64,000 bases of DNA, taken from the NCBI RefSeq assembly GCF_000025565.1, contig NC_014121.1, positions 1,550,001 through 1,614,000 on the forward strand, given 5' to 3'. A model generated the notes under the pieces. That model had not been told where the DNA came from and did not search any database. It worked only from the letters and a program-made list of their open reading frames with translations. This DNA comes from Enterobacter cloacae subsp. cloacae ATCC 13047. GTDB lineage: Bacteria > Pseudomonadota > Gammaproteobacteria > Enterobacterales > Enterobacteriaceae. The position numbers and the translations under genes are program-made. This document shows positions 36,744 through 45,931 of the stretch, one piece after another (the stretch's first letter is position 1; each line of letters starts with the position of its first letter).

Positions 36744-36960
36744 GATGATATAATTCGTACCAACCTTTCCCCTTTTCGTTTTGAAAAAAAGTGACCTCAC
36801 GGTATTCATATAGAACCATTCAAATAAAGCCGCTGAAAATGTGGTTTTATTTTTGCGGCAAGGAAAGTCAATCTTACAGCTACTCATTATCGCATCAACA
36901 GCGTTTCCGCATTGCGTACTGACGATGAGTTAACGTCTGGCACTGAGATTAGCCCATAGT

Positions 36961-38466
36961 GGAATAACGATTATGCTCAACCGAATTACCGTTCAGCTCC
37001 CCGTCGAGGGGCTGCTTTTCTGGAAACTCTCCGGCCGCGAGGCGATGTCCGAGTCGTTCGCCCTGACGCTGACCCTGCTCGGCACGGATGCGCGTATCGA
37101 CCGCAGCAAACTGCTGGGCCAGCCGGTCACGGTGACCATCCCCACCCAGAACCTGCTTACCCCGCGCTACATCAACGGTAAAGTCACGCGCGTGGCGGTG
37201 AGCGCCGTTGAGCTGACGGGCACACGCTATGCGGTGTATCAGCTGACGGTGGAGCCGGACCTGTGGCCGATGAAGCGCGACCGTAACCTGCGTATCTTCC
37301 AGGGGCAGACGGTGCCGCAGATTGTGAAAACCCTGCTGGGCGAGCATCAGGTCAACGTGGAAGATAAGCTCACCGGCAGCTACCGGGTGTGGGACTACTG
37401 TGTCCAGTATCAGGAGTCGAGCCTGGACTTCATCAGCCGCCTGATGGAGCTGGAGGGGATAGCGTATTACTTCAGCCACGAGGCCGACAAACACACCCTG
37501 GTGCTCACCGATGCCGCCACGCAGCATCAGCCGTTCAGCGGCTACGAGGTCATCCCCTATCACCAGACGCCGTCCGGCGGCAGCACGGACGAAGAGGGTA
37601 TCAGCCAGTGGGCGCTGGAGGACAGCGTGACGCCGGGCATTTACAGCCTCGACGACTACGACTTCCGCAAGCCGAACGCGTGGCTGTTCCAGGCGCAGCA
37701 GAACCCGGCCTCGCCGAAGCCAGGCAGCATTGACGTGTACGACTGGCCGGGGCGCTTTGTGGAGACCGGGCATGCGGAGTTCTACGCCCGCATTCGTCAG
37801 GAGCGCTGGCAGGTGGAGCATCAGCAGATTCAGGCCACGGCCACGGCGGCGGGTATTGCGCCGGGCCACACCTTCACCCTGACCAACGCACCGTTCTTCA
37901 GCGATAACGGTGACTATCTGGTGACGGCGGCCGGGTATCATCTGGAAGAGAACCGCTACGCGAGCGGCGAAGGGGAGACCATCCACCGCATCGATTTCAC
38001 GGTTATCCCGGCGTCGGTGTCGTTCCGTCCGGCGCAGTCCACGGCGTGGCCGCGTACCTACGGCCCGCAGACGGCGAAGGTTGTCGGGCCGCAGGGGGAG
38101 AGCATCTGGACGGACAAATATGGCCGCGTGAAGGTGAAATTCCACTGGGACCGTCTGGCAAAAGGGGACGACACAAGCTCCTGCTGGGTGCGTGTGTCGA
38201 GCGCATGGGCAGGCCAGGGTTACGGCGGGGTGCAGATCCCGCGCGTGGGCGATGAGGTGGTGGTGGACTTTATCAACGGTGACCCGGACCGTCCGATTAT
38301 TACCGGGCGCGTGTACAACGATGCCAGCATGCCACCGTGGGCGCTGCCGGCAGCGGCGACGCAGATGGGCTTTATGAGCCGCACGAAAGACGGTTCCGTG
38401 GATAACGCCAACGCCCTGCGGTTTGAGGACAAGGCGGGTGCGGAGCAGGTGTGGATCCAGGCCGAG
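36961..38466 (+). repeat. Long direct repeat, vgrG unit 2
   Basis: Second copy of the roughly 1.5-kb vgrG repeat (see 31995-33500). The first 970 bases show no difference I could find; later positions carry a few silent or conservative changes, for example CAGGGGGAGAGC instead of CAGGGAGAGAGC around 38093. Confidence 0.93.
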
Positions 38467-38894
38467 CGAAATATGGATACCAGCATCAAGAATGACGAAA
38501 CGCACAGCGTCGGCGGCGAGCGTAGCCATTACGTAAAGAAAACGAACTGCATCGCGTGGAAGCGAATCAGATCCAGGCGGTAAAAGGCGGAACCGAGATC
38601 CTGACCGGCAAAGGAAAGCTGGATGCGGCGGTGGAGCAGTATGTCCTTGCCTCCGGCACCAAACTGCGGCTGGTGTCAGGTGAAAGTGCGATTGAACTTA
38701 ACGCTAACGGCAAAATTAGCCTGATCGGTAAAGAGTTTAACTTCTTCGTTGAAGGGGATGGTCACATCACCACGGGCGGTAAGCTGCATCTCAATACGTC
38801 AGGCGCTAAGCCAGGCACAACGGCGCCGGGCGCGGGGCACAAAGGAGACATTGATGCGGCGGTTCAGGCGAAATTCACGACCAAGGGTGATTAA
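36973..38894 (+). pseudogene. vgrG: T6SS spike protein VgrG (copy 2), frameshifted in the needle
   Basis: Almost identical to copy 1 up to about residue 495. At 38539-38542 the run AAAA in GTAAAGAAAACGAAC appears one A short: the frame then reads TNCIAWKRIRSRR and stops at 38581-38583 (536 residues). The other frame continues with ELHRVEANQIQAVKGGTEIL, then beta-needle repeats AIELNANGKISLIGKEFNFF to a stop at 38892-38894. One extra A would give a normal VgrG of about 640 residues. It may be a real inactivating deletion or a homopolymer error in the assembly. The trunk is intact, so a truncated spike could still be made. Confidence 0.85.
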
Positions 38895-39387
38895 GGCTGG
38901 AGCGGTGCTTGTCGCGTTATTCGCGATGGGCATGCCAGAAGGACACGCAACGAAAAAAGATCTCTGGATGTTCATTGCAGAGATGAGTGTTTCACTTAGA
39001 ACGCTATCCAACACCAGTGTTAATGATCTGCCGTTGCAGTTTACGCTGACGAAAGATAATGAATACATTCACTTCTATCATGCCGATGATGTCAGGCTGG
39101 CAGAGGATATGCGCATTACCGGGATTGATTTACGGGTAAGCAAAGAGCGCGACGGCATGGCACCGTTACTGAGTTTTTCCCCGTCAGGTCAGTGCATCAC
39201 ACTCGATGCCGTTAAAAAGCATTATCCGGAGCTGGTGTTAACGGATTATCCCCGAGGCCGCTCCGGAAATGAAGTGACCAGCTATACCGCGCCAGAAAAT
39301 ATGAATGGACAAAAGGTTAGTTTCAGTTTCTCCGTAAATAAACCTGATTGTCTGGACTCGGTTGTCATTAGCGCGGGCAGTGATTAA
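38854..39387 (+). CDS. Exported protein downstream of vgrG2, function unknown
   Basis: 177 residues from the ATG at 38854, chosen because AAGGAG lies 7 bases upstream; a longer frame starts at 38749 inside vgrG. It overlaps the vgrG2 end by 41 bases. The N-terminus is Arg-rich, then a hydrophobic stretch (AGAVLVALFAMGM) and GHA: a signal peptide or anchor. The remainder is a small domain with two cysteines (SGQCITLD and KPDCLDS). The overlap suggests coupled expression; a periplasmic immunity role is possible. No family recognised. Confidence 0.6.
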   Translation: MRRFRRNSRPRVIKAGAVLVALFAMGMPEGHATKKDLWMFIAEMSVSLRTLSNTSVNDLPLQFTLTKDNEYIHFYHADDVRLAEDMRITGIDLRVSKERDGMAPLLSFSPSGQCITLDAVKKHYPELVLTDYPRGRSGNEVTSYTAPENMNGQKVSFSFSVNKPDCLDSVVISAGSD

Positions 39388-39388
39388 C

Positions 39389-39943
39389 GTGAAAAATTAC
39401 ATTTTAATATTTCTTCGTTTTACCGCGATATTTTCCGCTCTGAACTGCTATGGGGTGTATGCACATAATATGCCGCCGGTTTTAGTAAACCAGGATTTTA
39501 CTGTGCAGATGGAAGATGAGACTGTCACATTGGGCGAAAGATGGACAGATGACGTTGCGCGTAAAATTGAGGTGCCGATAGAAGGTTATTTTGTCGGTGA
39601 GGTTCCTTTTGACGGAACCCACTATAAATTCTACCAGCATCAAAAGACGGGGCTTGACATTTATGTTTCCAATCTCTGGTGGGATAAGGTCGAACGCAAT
39701 GTTGACGATTATATCGTATCGCAAATTACCCTTACCGCCGGAGAGGGCAAAACACCGCGCGGTATTCATGTAGGGTCAACAGCCAGGGAACTCAGTAATG
39801 CATATGGCAAGGGGCAGATGGAAAATGATGCCGGGGAACAATGGTGTTTTTATCAGTTGGGTAACAAGCTTCTCTCGTTCGGGATTAAAGACAGCAAGGT
39901 TGTGACAATAACAATGAATTACGATAATGGCGCCCAAGAGTAA
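39389..39943 (+). CDS. Exported protein, function unknown
   Basis: 184 residues from GTG at 39389, right after the preceding stop; an in-frame ATG at 39362 would overlap it and weaken the signal peptide. Residues about 4-25 form a signal (ILIFLRFTAIFSALNCYGVYA). The mature part has strands such as GLDIYVSNLWWDKVERNVDDY and GIHVGSTARELSNAYGKG, the latter typical of periplasmic proteins of unknown role. It lies in a three-gene set of exported proteins between vgrG2 and eagR. Confidence 0.55.
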   Translation: MKNYILIFLRFTAIFSALNCYGVYAHNMPPVLVNQDFTVQMEDETVTLGERWTDDVARKIEVPIEGYFVGEVPFDGTHYKFYQHQKTGLDIYVSNLWWDKVERNVDDYIVSQITLTAGEGKTPRGIHVGSTARELSNAYGKGQMENDAGEQWCFYQLGNKLLSFGIKDSKVVTITMNYDNGAQE

Positions 39944-39946
39944 TTT

Positions 39947-41023
39947 ATGGCCAGGAAAAATTTAGCATGCGCATTGTTCACCGCGCTATTACTGGGCTCA
40001 GTTGAAACTTCAGCCGCGCTTGATCTATCGCAATACAATAGGCTCGATACCGTAGGCCACATCGTTAACGACAGCGAAGTGAATGAGACGCTCAGGAAGA
40101 CGCTGGGCAGCGATTACGAGACGTTTATTAGCAATTTTGATGTCTTTGGCGAACCCCATTCAACCTCAGGCGGAGGCCTGTTTGTTGAAGGCTGGCTTAA
40201 CGATCTTTATCTGGAGAATGCGTCAGCTTTGGTCGTTGAACCTGACGGCAAAATCTATACGGCCTGGGTCGTTCCTGAGTCAGACGTTATTCATTATCAG
40301 TCATCTGATCATAGTCAGGTGGTGAATGCTGATATTCAGCAATGGGCTGCCAGATTCAAAGCGATGCATTTTGCAACGAACAGCCAGGCAAAATTAACGT
40401 TTGACGGGGTGTGGGCAGGCACGTTCAGCACTGACTCGACGCTAACCCTGCGTTTAACGGAATCAGGCGACCGTATCTCCGGGTCATATTGCTATATCTC
40501 TCAGAGAGGAAACCGCATCGATTGTCCCGCAGAGGATGAACACAATCTAAGCGGTGCTATCACGGGCAATCGTGCGAACGTTAAGTTCGACTCCTCGTTT
40601 GGCGGTGTGGATGGACGAGCAGTTCTGGAAATTAACGGAAGCAAAATGACGTGGCGTTTAGTAACGCCTCCTCAAAAAGGCCGTTATTATGCTCCGCTGC
40701 GTTATACGTTAAATAAAGCGGCTCCCGTTCATAACGTTGAAACCAGAAAGCTGGATACCGATAAGTTCACTATTTTTCTGGTAAATAACTGCGGGCGTTT
40801 CGAGCGTGAGTGTGGCCAGATGGATTATCTTGGCGTTCGCAAAAGTGATAACAGTACGATCTCCTTAAAGGGGAAAACGCTTCAGGATCCCACAGGTAAA
40901 ATAACCGGCTCAACCTATAAGAATGGGGACGTTACCTATACCGTGACCTATGCACCACTGAAACTGGTTGTCAGCAAAGGCGGCCATATTTTGGTTGAGC
41001 AGTCGGGCCACTGGCTTGAATAA
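39947..41023 (+). CDS. Exported protein with C-terminal beta-rich domain, function unknown
   Basis: 358 residues, 3 bases after the preceding gene. A signal peptide (ACALFTALLLGSVETSAA) is clear. Residues about 145-265 (FDGVWAGTFSTDSTLTLRLTES, SGSYCYISQRGNRIDC) look like a lipocalin-like beta domain with paired cysteines. Residues 270-358 form a second beta domain with CGRFERECGQ. I cannot assign a function. Co-direction and short spacing suggest one transcription unit with the two preceding genes. Confidence 0.6.
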   Translation: MARKNLACALFTALLLGSVETSAALDLSQYNRLDTVGHIVNDSEVNETLRKTLGSDYETFISNFDVFGEPHSTSGGGLFVEGWLNDLYLENASALVVEPDGKIYTAWVVPESDVIHYQSSDHSQVVNADIQQWAARFKAMHFATNSQAKLTFDGVWAGTFSTDSTLTLRLTESGDRISGSYCYISQRGNRIDCPAEDEHNLSGAITGNRANVKFDSSFGGVDGRAVLEINGSKMTWRLVTPPQKGRYYAPLRYTLNKAAPVHNVETRKLDTDKFTIFLVNNCGRFERECGQMDYLGVRKSDNSTISLKGKTLQDPTGKITGSTYKNGDVTYTVTYAPLKLVVSKGGHILVEQSGHWLE

Positions 41024-41098
41024 CGAAACAGCCGTTCAAAAGGCCAAATCAAACCGGACACTTTATTTCTTTCAATATTAATCATCCCGAGTCCACCT

Positions 41099-41539
41099 AT
41101 GAAATACACCCTCCAGGAAGGTTCGTTTTCCCTTTTTCCTGCTGCCTGGCAGGATAACACGATGAACATCATTCGCGATGACGAAAGCGGGCTGTCTGTG
41201 GTTGTCAGTCGCGGGGTTATCCCGGATGGCAGCGATCATGAGAAAGAGTTCCACCGCCAGTGGGAGCTGCTGCGCCCACAGATGGGGGAGATCGTCCAGA
41301 GTGAATTTCAGCGCGTAAAAGCCGGTCCTGACGGAAAAATCAACGGTCTGGCAGTTGAAACCTCGTTTGACCGTAACGGCCAGCGCCTGTGGCAAAAACA
41401 GCTGGCGGTGCAGACCCCGGGTAAACCGGTCCTGATGATTTTTACTCTCTCGGCACTCAGAGCATTCAATGAAGAAGACGAGGCGCGCTGGAGCGCGCTT
41501 AAGCAAAGTTTGACGCTTAACGACAACCGGAATGTGTAA
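41099..41539 (+). CDS. eagR: EagR-type effector chaperone (DcrB-like, DUF1795)
   Basis: 146 residues of the DcrB/DUF1795 fold: YTLQEGSFSLFPAAWQDNTMNII near the start, GLAVETSFDRNGQRLWQKQ and a closing ARWSALKQSLTL. Such chaperones bind the hydrophobic N-terminal region of PAAR-Rhs effectors, shield the membrane segments and help load the effector onto VgrG. The rhs gene with such a region follows after 3 bases, which fits exactly. Confidence 0.9.
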   Translation: MKYTLQEGSFSLFPAAWQDNTMNIIRDDESGLSVVVSRGVIPDGSDHEKEFHRQWELLRPQMGEIVQSEFQRVKAGPDGKINGLAVETSFDRNGQRLWQKQLAVQTPGKPVLMIFTLSALRAFNEEDEARWSALKQSLTLNDNRNV

Positions 41540-41542
41540 GGC

Positions 41543-44500
41543 ATGAGCGATAACAACGCGGCCCGCAAGGGTGACGAGATTATTCACTCCAGCATTTTCG
41601 CGGATATCACCAGCATTGTGGCGGAAGGTGCCGCCTACGCGGTGATCGGCGCGGCGGTAGGGCTGGCAGCAACTGCCGCCGCACCACTGCTGGGGGCCGG
41701 GGCAGCCGCTGCGGGCGTGGCGGCGATTGGATCCAGCTGCCTGTTAAGCGGGATCGTTGGCGGCGTACTGGCTAACCTGGCGGGTGTTACTGACGATATC
41801 AGTAATATCGCGGAGGGACTGGGTGATGCGCTGTTCCCGCCGTCTCCCGCAGGTAAAATCACCACCGGCTCCAGCAACGTGCTCACCAATAGCCTTCCCG
41901 CTGCACGCGCGGCCGGAACGCTGACCCCCGCAGATACGCCACCCCCAGAGCCACAGTCACCGGGTAGTTTTGCCGATTACGCCGGCATGTTGCTCTCTGC
42001 TGCCGGACAGTTCGGCAGCGAAATGTGGCAGCCGAGCGTGGCCTCCGCTGCGGCCGGTACATCGCCGCTGGAAGAGGATAAGGTCGCGTGTGAAAAACAC
42101 TCCGGACCACAGTATCTGGCGGAAGGCTCTAAAAGCGTCTTTATCAATGGACAACCGGCAGTACGTGCCAAAGATCGCACCACCTGCGAAGGCACCGTTT
42201 CCGATGACGTTTCCCCGAATGTGATCATCGGCGGCGAGACGCTGACGGTTCGCGATATCAAGAGCGGCAAAACGCCGGGGCTGGCACTGGGGATGATTGC
42301 GCTCTCCCTGCTGCGCGGCCGTCCGGGCAAGATTTTAAAAAACATGCCCTGTGCCCTGGCAGCAGCCGGGGGCGGGATGCTGGCCGATATGGCCGTCAAT
42401 GCCGTATTTGGTTCCTCGCACCCGGTTCATGCCGCCACCGGCGTGAAGGTGCTGAATGACGATGATGAGCTCGATTTCTCGCTGCCCGGGCGTTTTCCGC
42501 TTCGCTGGCAGCGCAGTTATAACAGCCTGACCACCCGCGAAGGGTTGTTTGGCCTGGGCTGGGCAACAACCTTTGACAGTTATCTGACGCTTGAAGAGAA
42601 CAATGCCACCTGGTTCGACGAAACCGGGCGTGAGCTGAGCTTTGAACTGCCACCCGTCGACCACGCATTCTACAGCATCAGCGAGGGTATCATCATCCGC
42701 CGCAACGAGAGCGGTGATGTGGCGATAGCCGATGATGACGGCGCGGTGTGGCGCCTGTATAAACCGACACGCGTGAATCCATCCGTTCTGCGTCTGGCCT
42801 CCCTTAGCGACGAATACGGCAACGCACTGCTGACGGAGTGGGATGAGCACGGCAGGCTGGTCGGTTTGCACGATGAGCCGCGGGCAATAGACGTCTCCCT
42901 GCTCTATGAGGACGAACGGTTCCCACAGCGCGTAACCGCTGCCAGCCATTTTGACGGCAGCCGTAGCTGGCCGCTGATGCAATGGGGTTACGATGCGCGT
43001 GGCCAGCTGGCGAGCGCGACGGATGCCTCTGGTGTAGTCACCCGCGAATACCGCTATAACGACCATGGCCTGATGGTCTGGCATCGTCTGCCGGGCGGGC
43101 TGGAAAGTGAATACCGCTGGAAAAAATTTGACCACTGGCGCGTGGTTGAAAACCGCACCAGTACCGGGGATGGCTGTCGCTTCACCTACGATCTTGACGC
43201 CGGGTTGACCACCGTCGAACACTACGACGGTCAGAAACGTCAGCACTACTGGAACGCGCAAAATCTGATCGTCCGCTACGTTGACGAGCGCGGCGAGAAC
43301 TGGTGCTACACGTGGGATGAGAACGAGCTCCTCACGCAACGCATTGATCCGCTCGGGAACACCGTCACCTTCGTTTACGACGAGATGGGCAACCGGGTGC
43401 AGGAGATCGACCCTGACGGCAATGCCCGCACCACGACCTGGCTTGAACACCGCGCGCTACCGACGGCCATCATTGAAGCCGACGGCAGCGCTACCCGGTT
43501 CTGGTACGACGAACATCACGGCCTGAACCGCGTGGTGGACCCAATGGGGCAGACCACGCTGCTGCGCCGGGATGAGTTTGGTCAGGTCGTTGAAGAGGTG
43601 GATGCCGCCGGAAACAGCCGCCATCATGAGTACAACGAAGCAGGACAAGTGGTGCGTGCGACAGACTGCTCTGGCCACACCACCCGCTACCAATATCATC
43701 CGCTGGGCTGGTTGATGACCGAGACGGGCGCCGACGGCGAAGAGACGCGTTATCGCTACGACGCTGCCGGGCGCCCGGTACAGCTCGATCGCCCGGAAGG
43801 CTGGACAGAGTCGCTAAAATGGAACAAACGTGGCCTGCCGGTGAAGCATGCTGGCGCCGACGGGAAAGAAAGCGAGTTCAGATACGATGAGGCCGGACGC
43901 TTAACCGCCACGCGTAATACCCAGGGTGAAGAGGTCCGCCGCCGCTGGGACAGCAGAGGGCGTCTGATTGCCCTTGAAAATGAAAACGGCGAAGCGTATC
44001 AGTTCCGCTGGGGGCCTGACTCGCTCTTGCTGGAGGAGGTGGGGCTCGATGGTGTGGCCTCGCAGTATCGCTACGACGCCTGTGGGCGCACGATAGCGCG
44101 TACCTTTGCTGCCGGTCATCCGGAGGCCATCACCCACGCCTTTGCCTGGAGCGCGAGCGGGCAACTGGTCGCCCGCACTACGCCGGAAGGGCAGACCCGC
44201 TACCACTACACCCCGTCAGGGCTGCTGACCCGGATTGGGCTGCACCCGGCGCTTTCAGCCGACGCGTGGAGTACCGAGGCTGAGCAGGAGCTTTCCTTTG
44301 AGTATGACGCACTTGGTCGCGTGACCCGCGAAGCGGGCGAGCACGGTGAGCTGGCATGGCAGTATGATGCCCTTGGCAACCGCACCTCCGTTACGCTGCC
44401 GGATGGCCGCGAACTCAAACAGTTCTACTACGGCAGCGGGCATCTGCTCAGCATTGCCCTTGATAAGTTGTCGGTATCCGACTTTACCCGCGACGAACTC

Positions 44501-45931
44501 CACCGGGAGACCAGCCGCACGCAGGGGCTGCTCACCACCCGCAGCGAATACGACCGTTTAGGCCGCCTGCATCGCCGGGACGTCTTCACCGGCAACGCCC
44601 AGCGCCCGTCACCTCGCCGCTGGTCCCGCCGCTGGGATTATGACTACCGCAATAACCTGGTGCGGGAAGAACGGGATGATAATCCGTTCAGCTGGTACCG
44701 CTGGCAGTACGACAGCGCCGGGCGCCTGCTCGTTCAGGACGGCACGCTGCCCGGGCAGGAGCAGTGGCGCTGGGATGCGGCCGGTAACCCGCTCGACGGA
44801 TCTGCTGAAAAGATCACGCACAACCGTCTGACGCAGCTGAACGGCATTCGCTGGCGTTATGACATCCACGGCCGCACCGTGGAGAAGGATAACGGCCAGA
44901 CCCGCTGGCACTATCGGTACGACGGTGAACACCGCCTGACAGAAGTGATCAGCCAGCCGCGGGATCGTAACAGGCCGCAGACGCAGGTCAGCTTCCGTTA
45001 CGATCCGCTTGGACGCCGCATCAGCAAAACGCGCCAGCAGATGCTGGGCGGACAGGCAACCGGTAAGCCCATCACCACCCGGTTTGTCTGGGAAGGGTTC
45101 CGCCTGCTGCAGGAGCTGCACGGAGACGTGCCGCTGACCTATGTCTACAGCGATCAGGACAGCTACGACCCGCTGGCACGTATTGACGGCGTTGATGCTC
45201 CGGAGATTTTCTGGTTCCACTGCCAGCCGAACGGCACGCCGGAACGGATGACGGATATCGAAGGGCAGGTGCGCTGGGAAGGCGTTAACAGCGCCTGGGG
45301 CAAGCTGCTACGGGAAAGCGAGACGCAGCTATCAGGATATTCCCAGAACCTGCGGATGCAGGGGCAATACCTGGACCGTGAGACAGGGCTGCACTACAAT
45401 CTGTTCCGGTATTACGACCCGGACTGCGGGCGGTTTACGCAGCAGGACCCGATAGGGCTGGCGGGAGGGATAAATCTTTACCAGTATGGTGCTAATAGTC
45501 TAACCCGAATAGACCCTCTGGGATTAAAACAAGAGGAAGTTATACGCTATATGAGTAAAGATGAAGCGATTGCATCAGCTGCTGAACGCGGTGGTAAAGG
45601 CGGATTGGTTCCTAATAATCGTGGCGATAAAGCCATATGGGTTAATCATGATAGTCGACCAGGATTTAACCCTGGTAATGAAAAGTATCGTGCAGTTATG
45701 ACTGTAAATGATTCTGGGGTTGAGCTTCTTAATCAACACAGTGATATATCAAAGGTTGATTATAAAGAGACCGGCCTGAAGGATGGCGTTCTTTCAAAAA
45801 GAAATGAACCAGGAGCAAAGGGTATCGGTAAAAATATCCTGGCTCGTTTTAATGATAAAATTACCTCATTCCAGATTGAAAAGAAAGATGCTAAAGGTAA
45901 TTGGAAGAAATGTGGCAAGAGGATTACTTAA
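41543..45931 (+). CDS. rhs: PAAR-Rhs effector with variable C-terminal toxin
   Basis: 1462 residues. Residues about 25-85 hold two Ala/Gly-rich membrane segments, the EagR-binding prePAAR region. The PAAR domain (about 95-240) includes AEGSKSVFINGQPAVRAKDRTTC. From about 290 to 1320 run YD repeats (RYDEAGRL, EYDALGRV, RYDPLGRR), the core forming a shell around the toxin. The core ends with FTQQDPIGLAGGINLYQYGANSLTRIDPLGL at about 1300-1330, the autocleavage region. The toxin is the last 130 or so residues, in AT-rich DNA; it begins EEVIRYMSKDEAIASAAERG and contains DKAIWVNHD. The RYMS start faintly recalls ADP-ribosyltransferase-type toxins, but I cannot assign its activity. Confidence 0.92.
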   Translation: MSDNNAARKGDEIIHSSIFADITSIVAEGAAYAVIGAAVGLAATAAAPLLGAGAAAAGVAAIGSSCLLSGIVGGVLANLAGVTDDISNIAEGLGDALFPPSPAGKITTGSSNVLTNSLPAARAAGTLTPADTPPPEPQSPGSFADYAGMLLSAAGQFGSEMWQPSVASAAAGTSPLEEDKVACEKHSGPQYLAEGSKSVFINGQPAVRAKDRTTCEGTVSDDVSPNVIIGGETLTVRDIKSGKTPGLALGMIALSLLRGRPGKILKNMPCALAAAGGGMLADMAVNAVFGSSHPVHAATGVKVLNDDDELDFSLPGRFPLRWQRSYNSLTTREGLFGLGWATTFDSYLTLEENNATWFDETGRELSFELPPVDHAFYSISEGIIIRRNESGDVAIADDDGAVWRLYKPTRVNPSVLRLASLSDEYGNALLTEWDEHGRLVGLHDEPRAIDVSLLYEDERFPQRVTAASHFDGSRSWPLMQWGYDARGQLASATDASGVVTREYRYNDHGLMVWHRLPGGLESEYRWKKFDHWRVVENRTSTGDGCRFTYDLDAGLTTVEHYDGQKRQHYWNAQNLIVRYVDERGENWCYTWDENELLTQRIDPLGNTVTFVYDEMGNRVQEIDPDGNARTTTWLEHRALPTAIIEADGSATRFWYDEHHGLNRVVDPMGQTTLLRRDEFGQVVEEVDAAGNSRHHEYNEAGQVVRATDCSGHTTRYQYHPLGWLMTETGADGEETRYRYDAAGRPVQLDRPEGWTESLKWNKRGLPVKHAGADGKESEFRYDEAGRLTATRNTQGEEVRRRWDSRGRLIALENENGEAYQFRWGPDSLLLEEVGLDGVASQYRYDACGRTIARTFAAGHPEAITHAFAWSASGQLVARTTPEGQTRYHYTPSGLLTRIGLHPALSADAWSTEAEQELSFEYDALGRVTREAGEHGELAWQYDALGNRTSVTLPDGRELKQFYYGSGHLLSIALDKLSVSDFTRDELHRETSRTQGLLTTRSEYDRLGRLHRRDVFTGNAQRPSPRRWSRRWDYDYRNNLVREERDDNPFSWYRWQYDSAGRLLVQDGTLPGQEQWRWDAAGNPLDGSAEKITHNRLTQLNGIRWRYDIHGRTVEKDNGQTRWHYRYDGEHRLTEVISQPRDRNRPQTQVSFRYDPLGRRISKTRQQMLGGQATGKPITTRFVWEGFRLLQELHGDVPLTYVYSDQDSYDPLARIDGVDAPEIFWFHCQPNGTPERMTDIEGQVRWEGVNSAWGKLLRESETQLSGYSQNLRMQGQYLDRETGLHYNLFRYYDPDCGRFTQQDPIGLAGGINLYQYGANSLTRIDPLGLKQEEVIRYMSKDEAIASAAERGGKGGLVPNNRGDKAIWVNHDSRPGFNPGNEKYRAVMTVNDSGVELLNQHSDISKVDYKETGLKDGVLSKRNEPGAKGIGKNILARFNDKITSFQIEKKDAKGNWKKCGKRIT

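Noticed and set aside
36949..38529. Long minus-strand open frames opposite vgrG (526 codons here, 529 codons at 31974-33563)
   Set aside because: They mirror the codon bias of the GC-rich vgrG genes, have His/Arg/Val-rich low-complexity translations and match no family; the plus-strand frame carries clear VgrG motifs.
38536..38544. Programmed -1 frameshift in vgrG2
   Set aside because: The A-rich stretch is not a canonical slippery heptamer, and the near-identical vgrG copy 1 needs no frameshift; mutation or a sequencing error is simpler.
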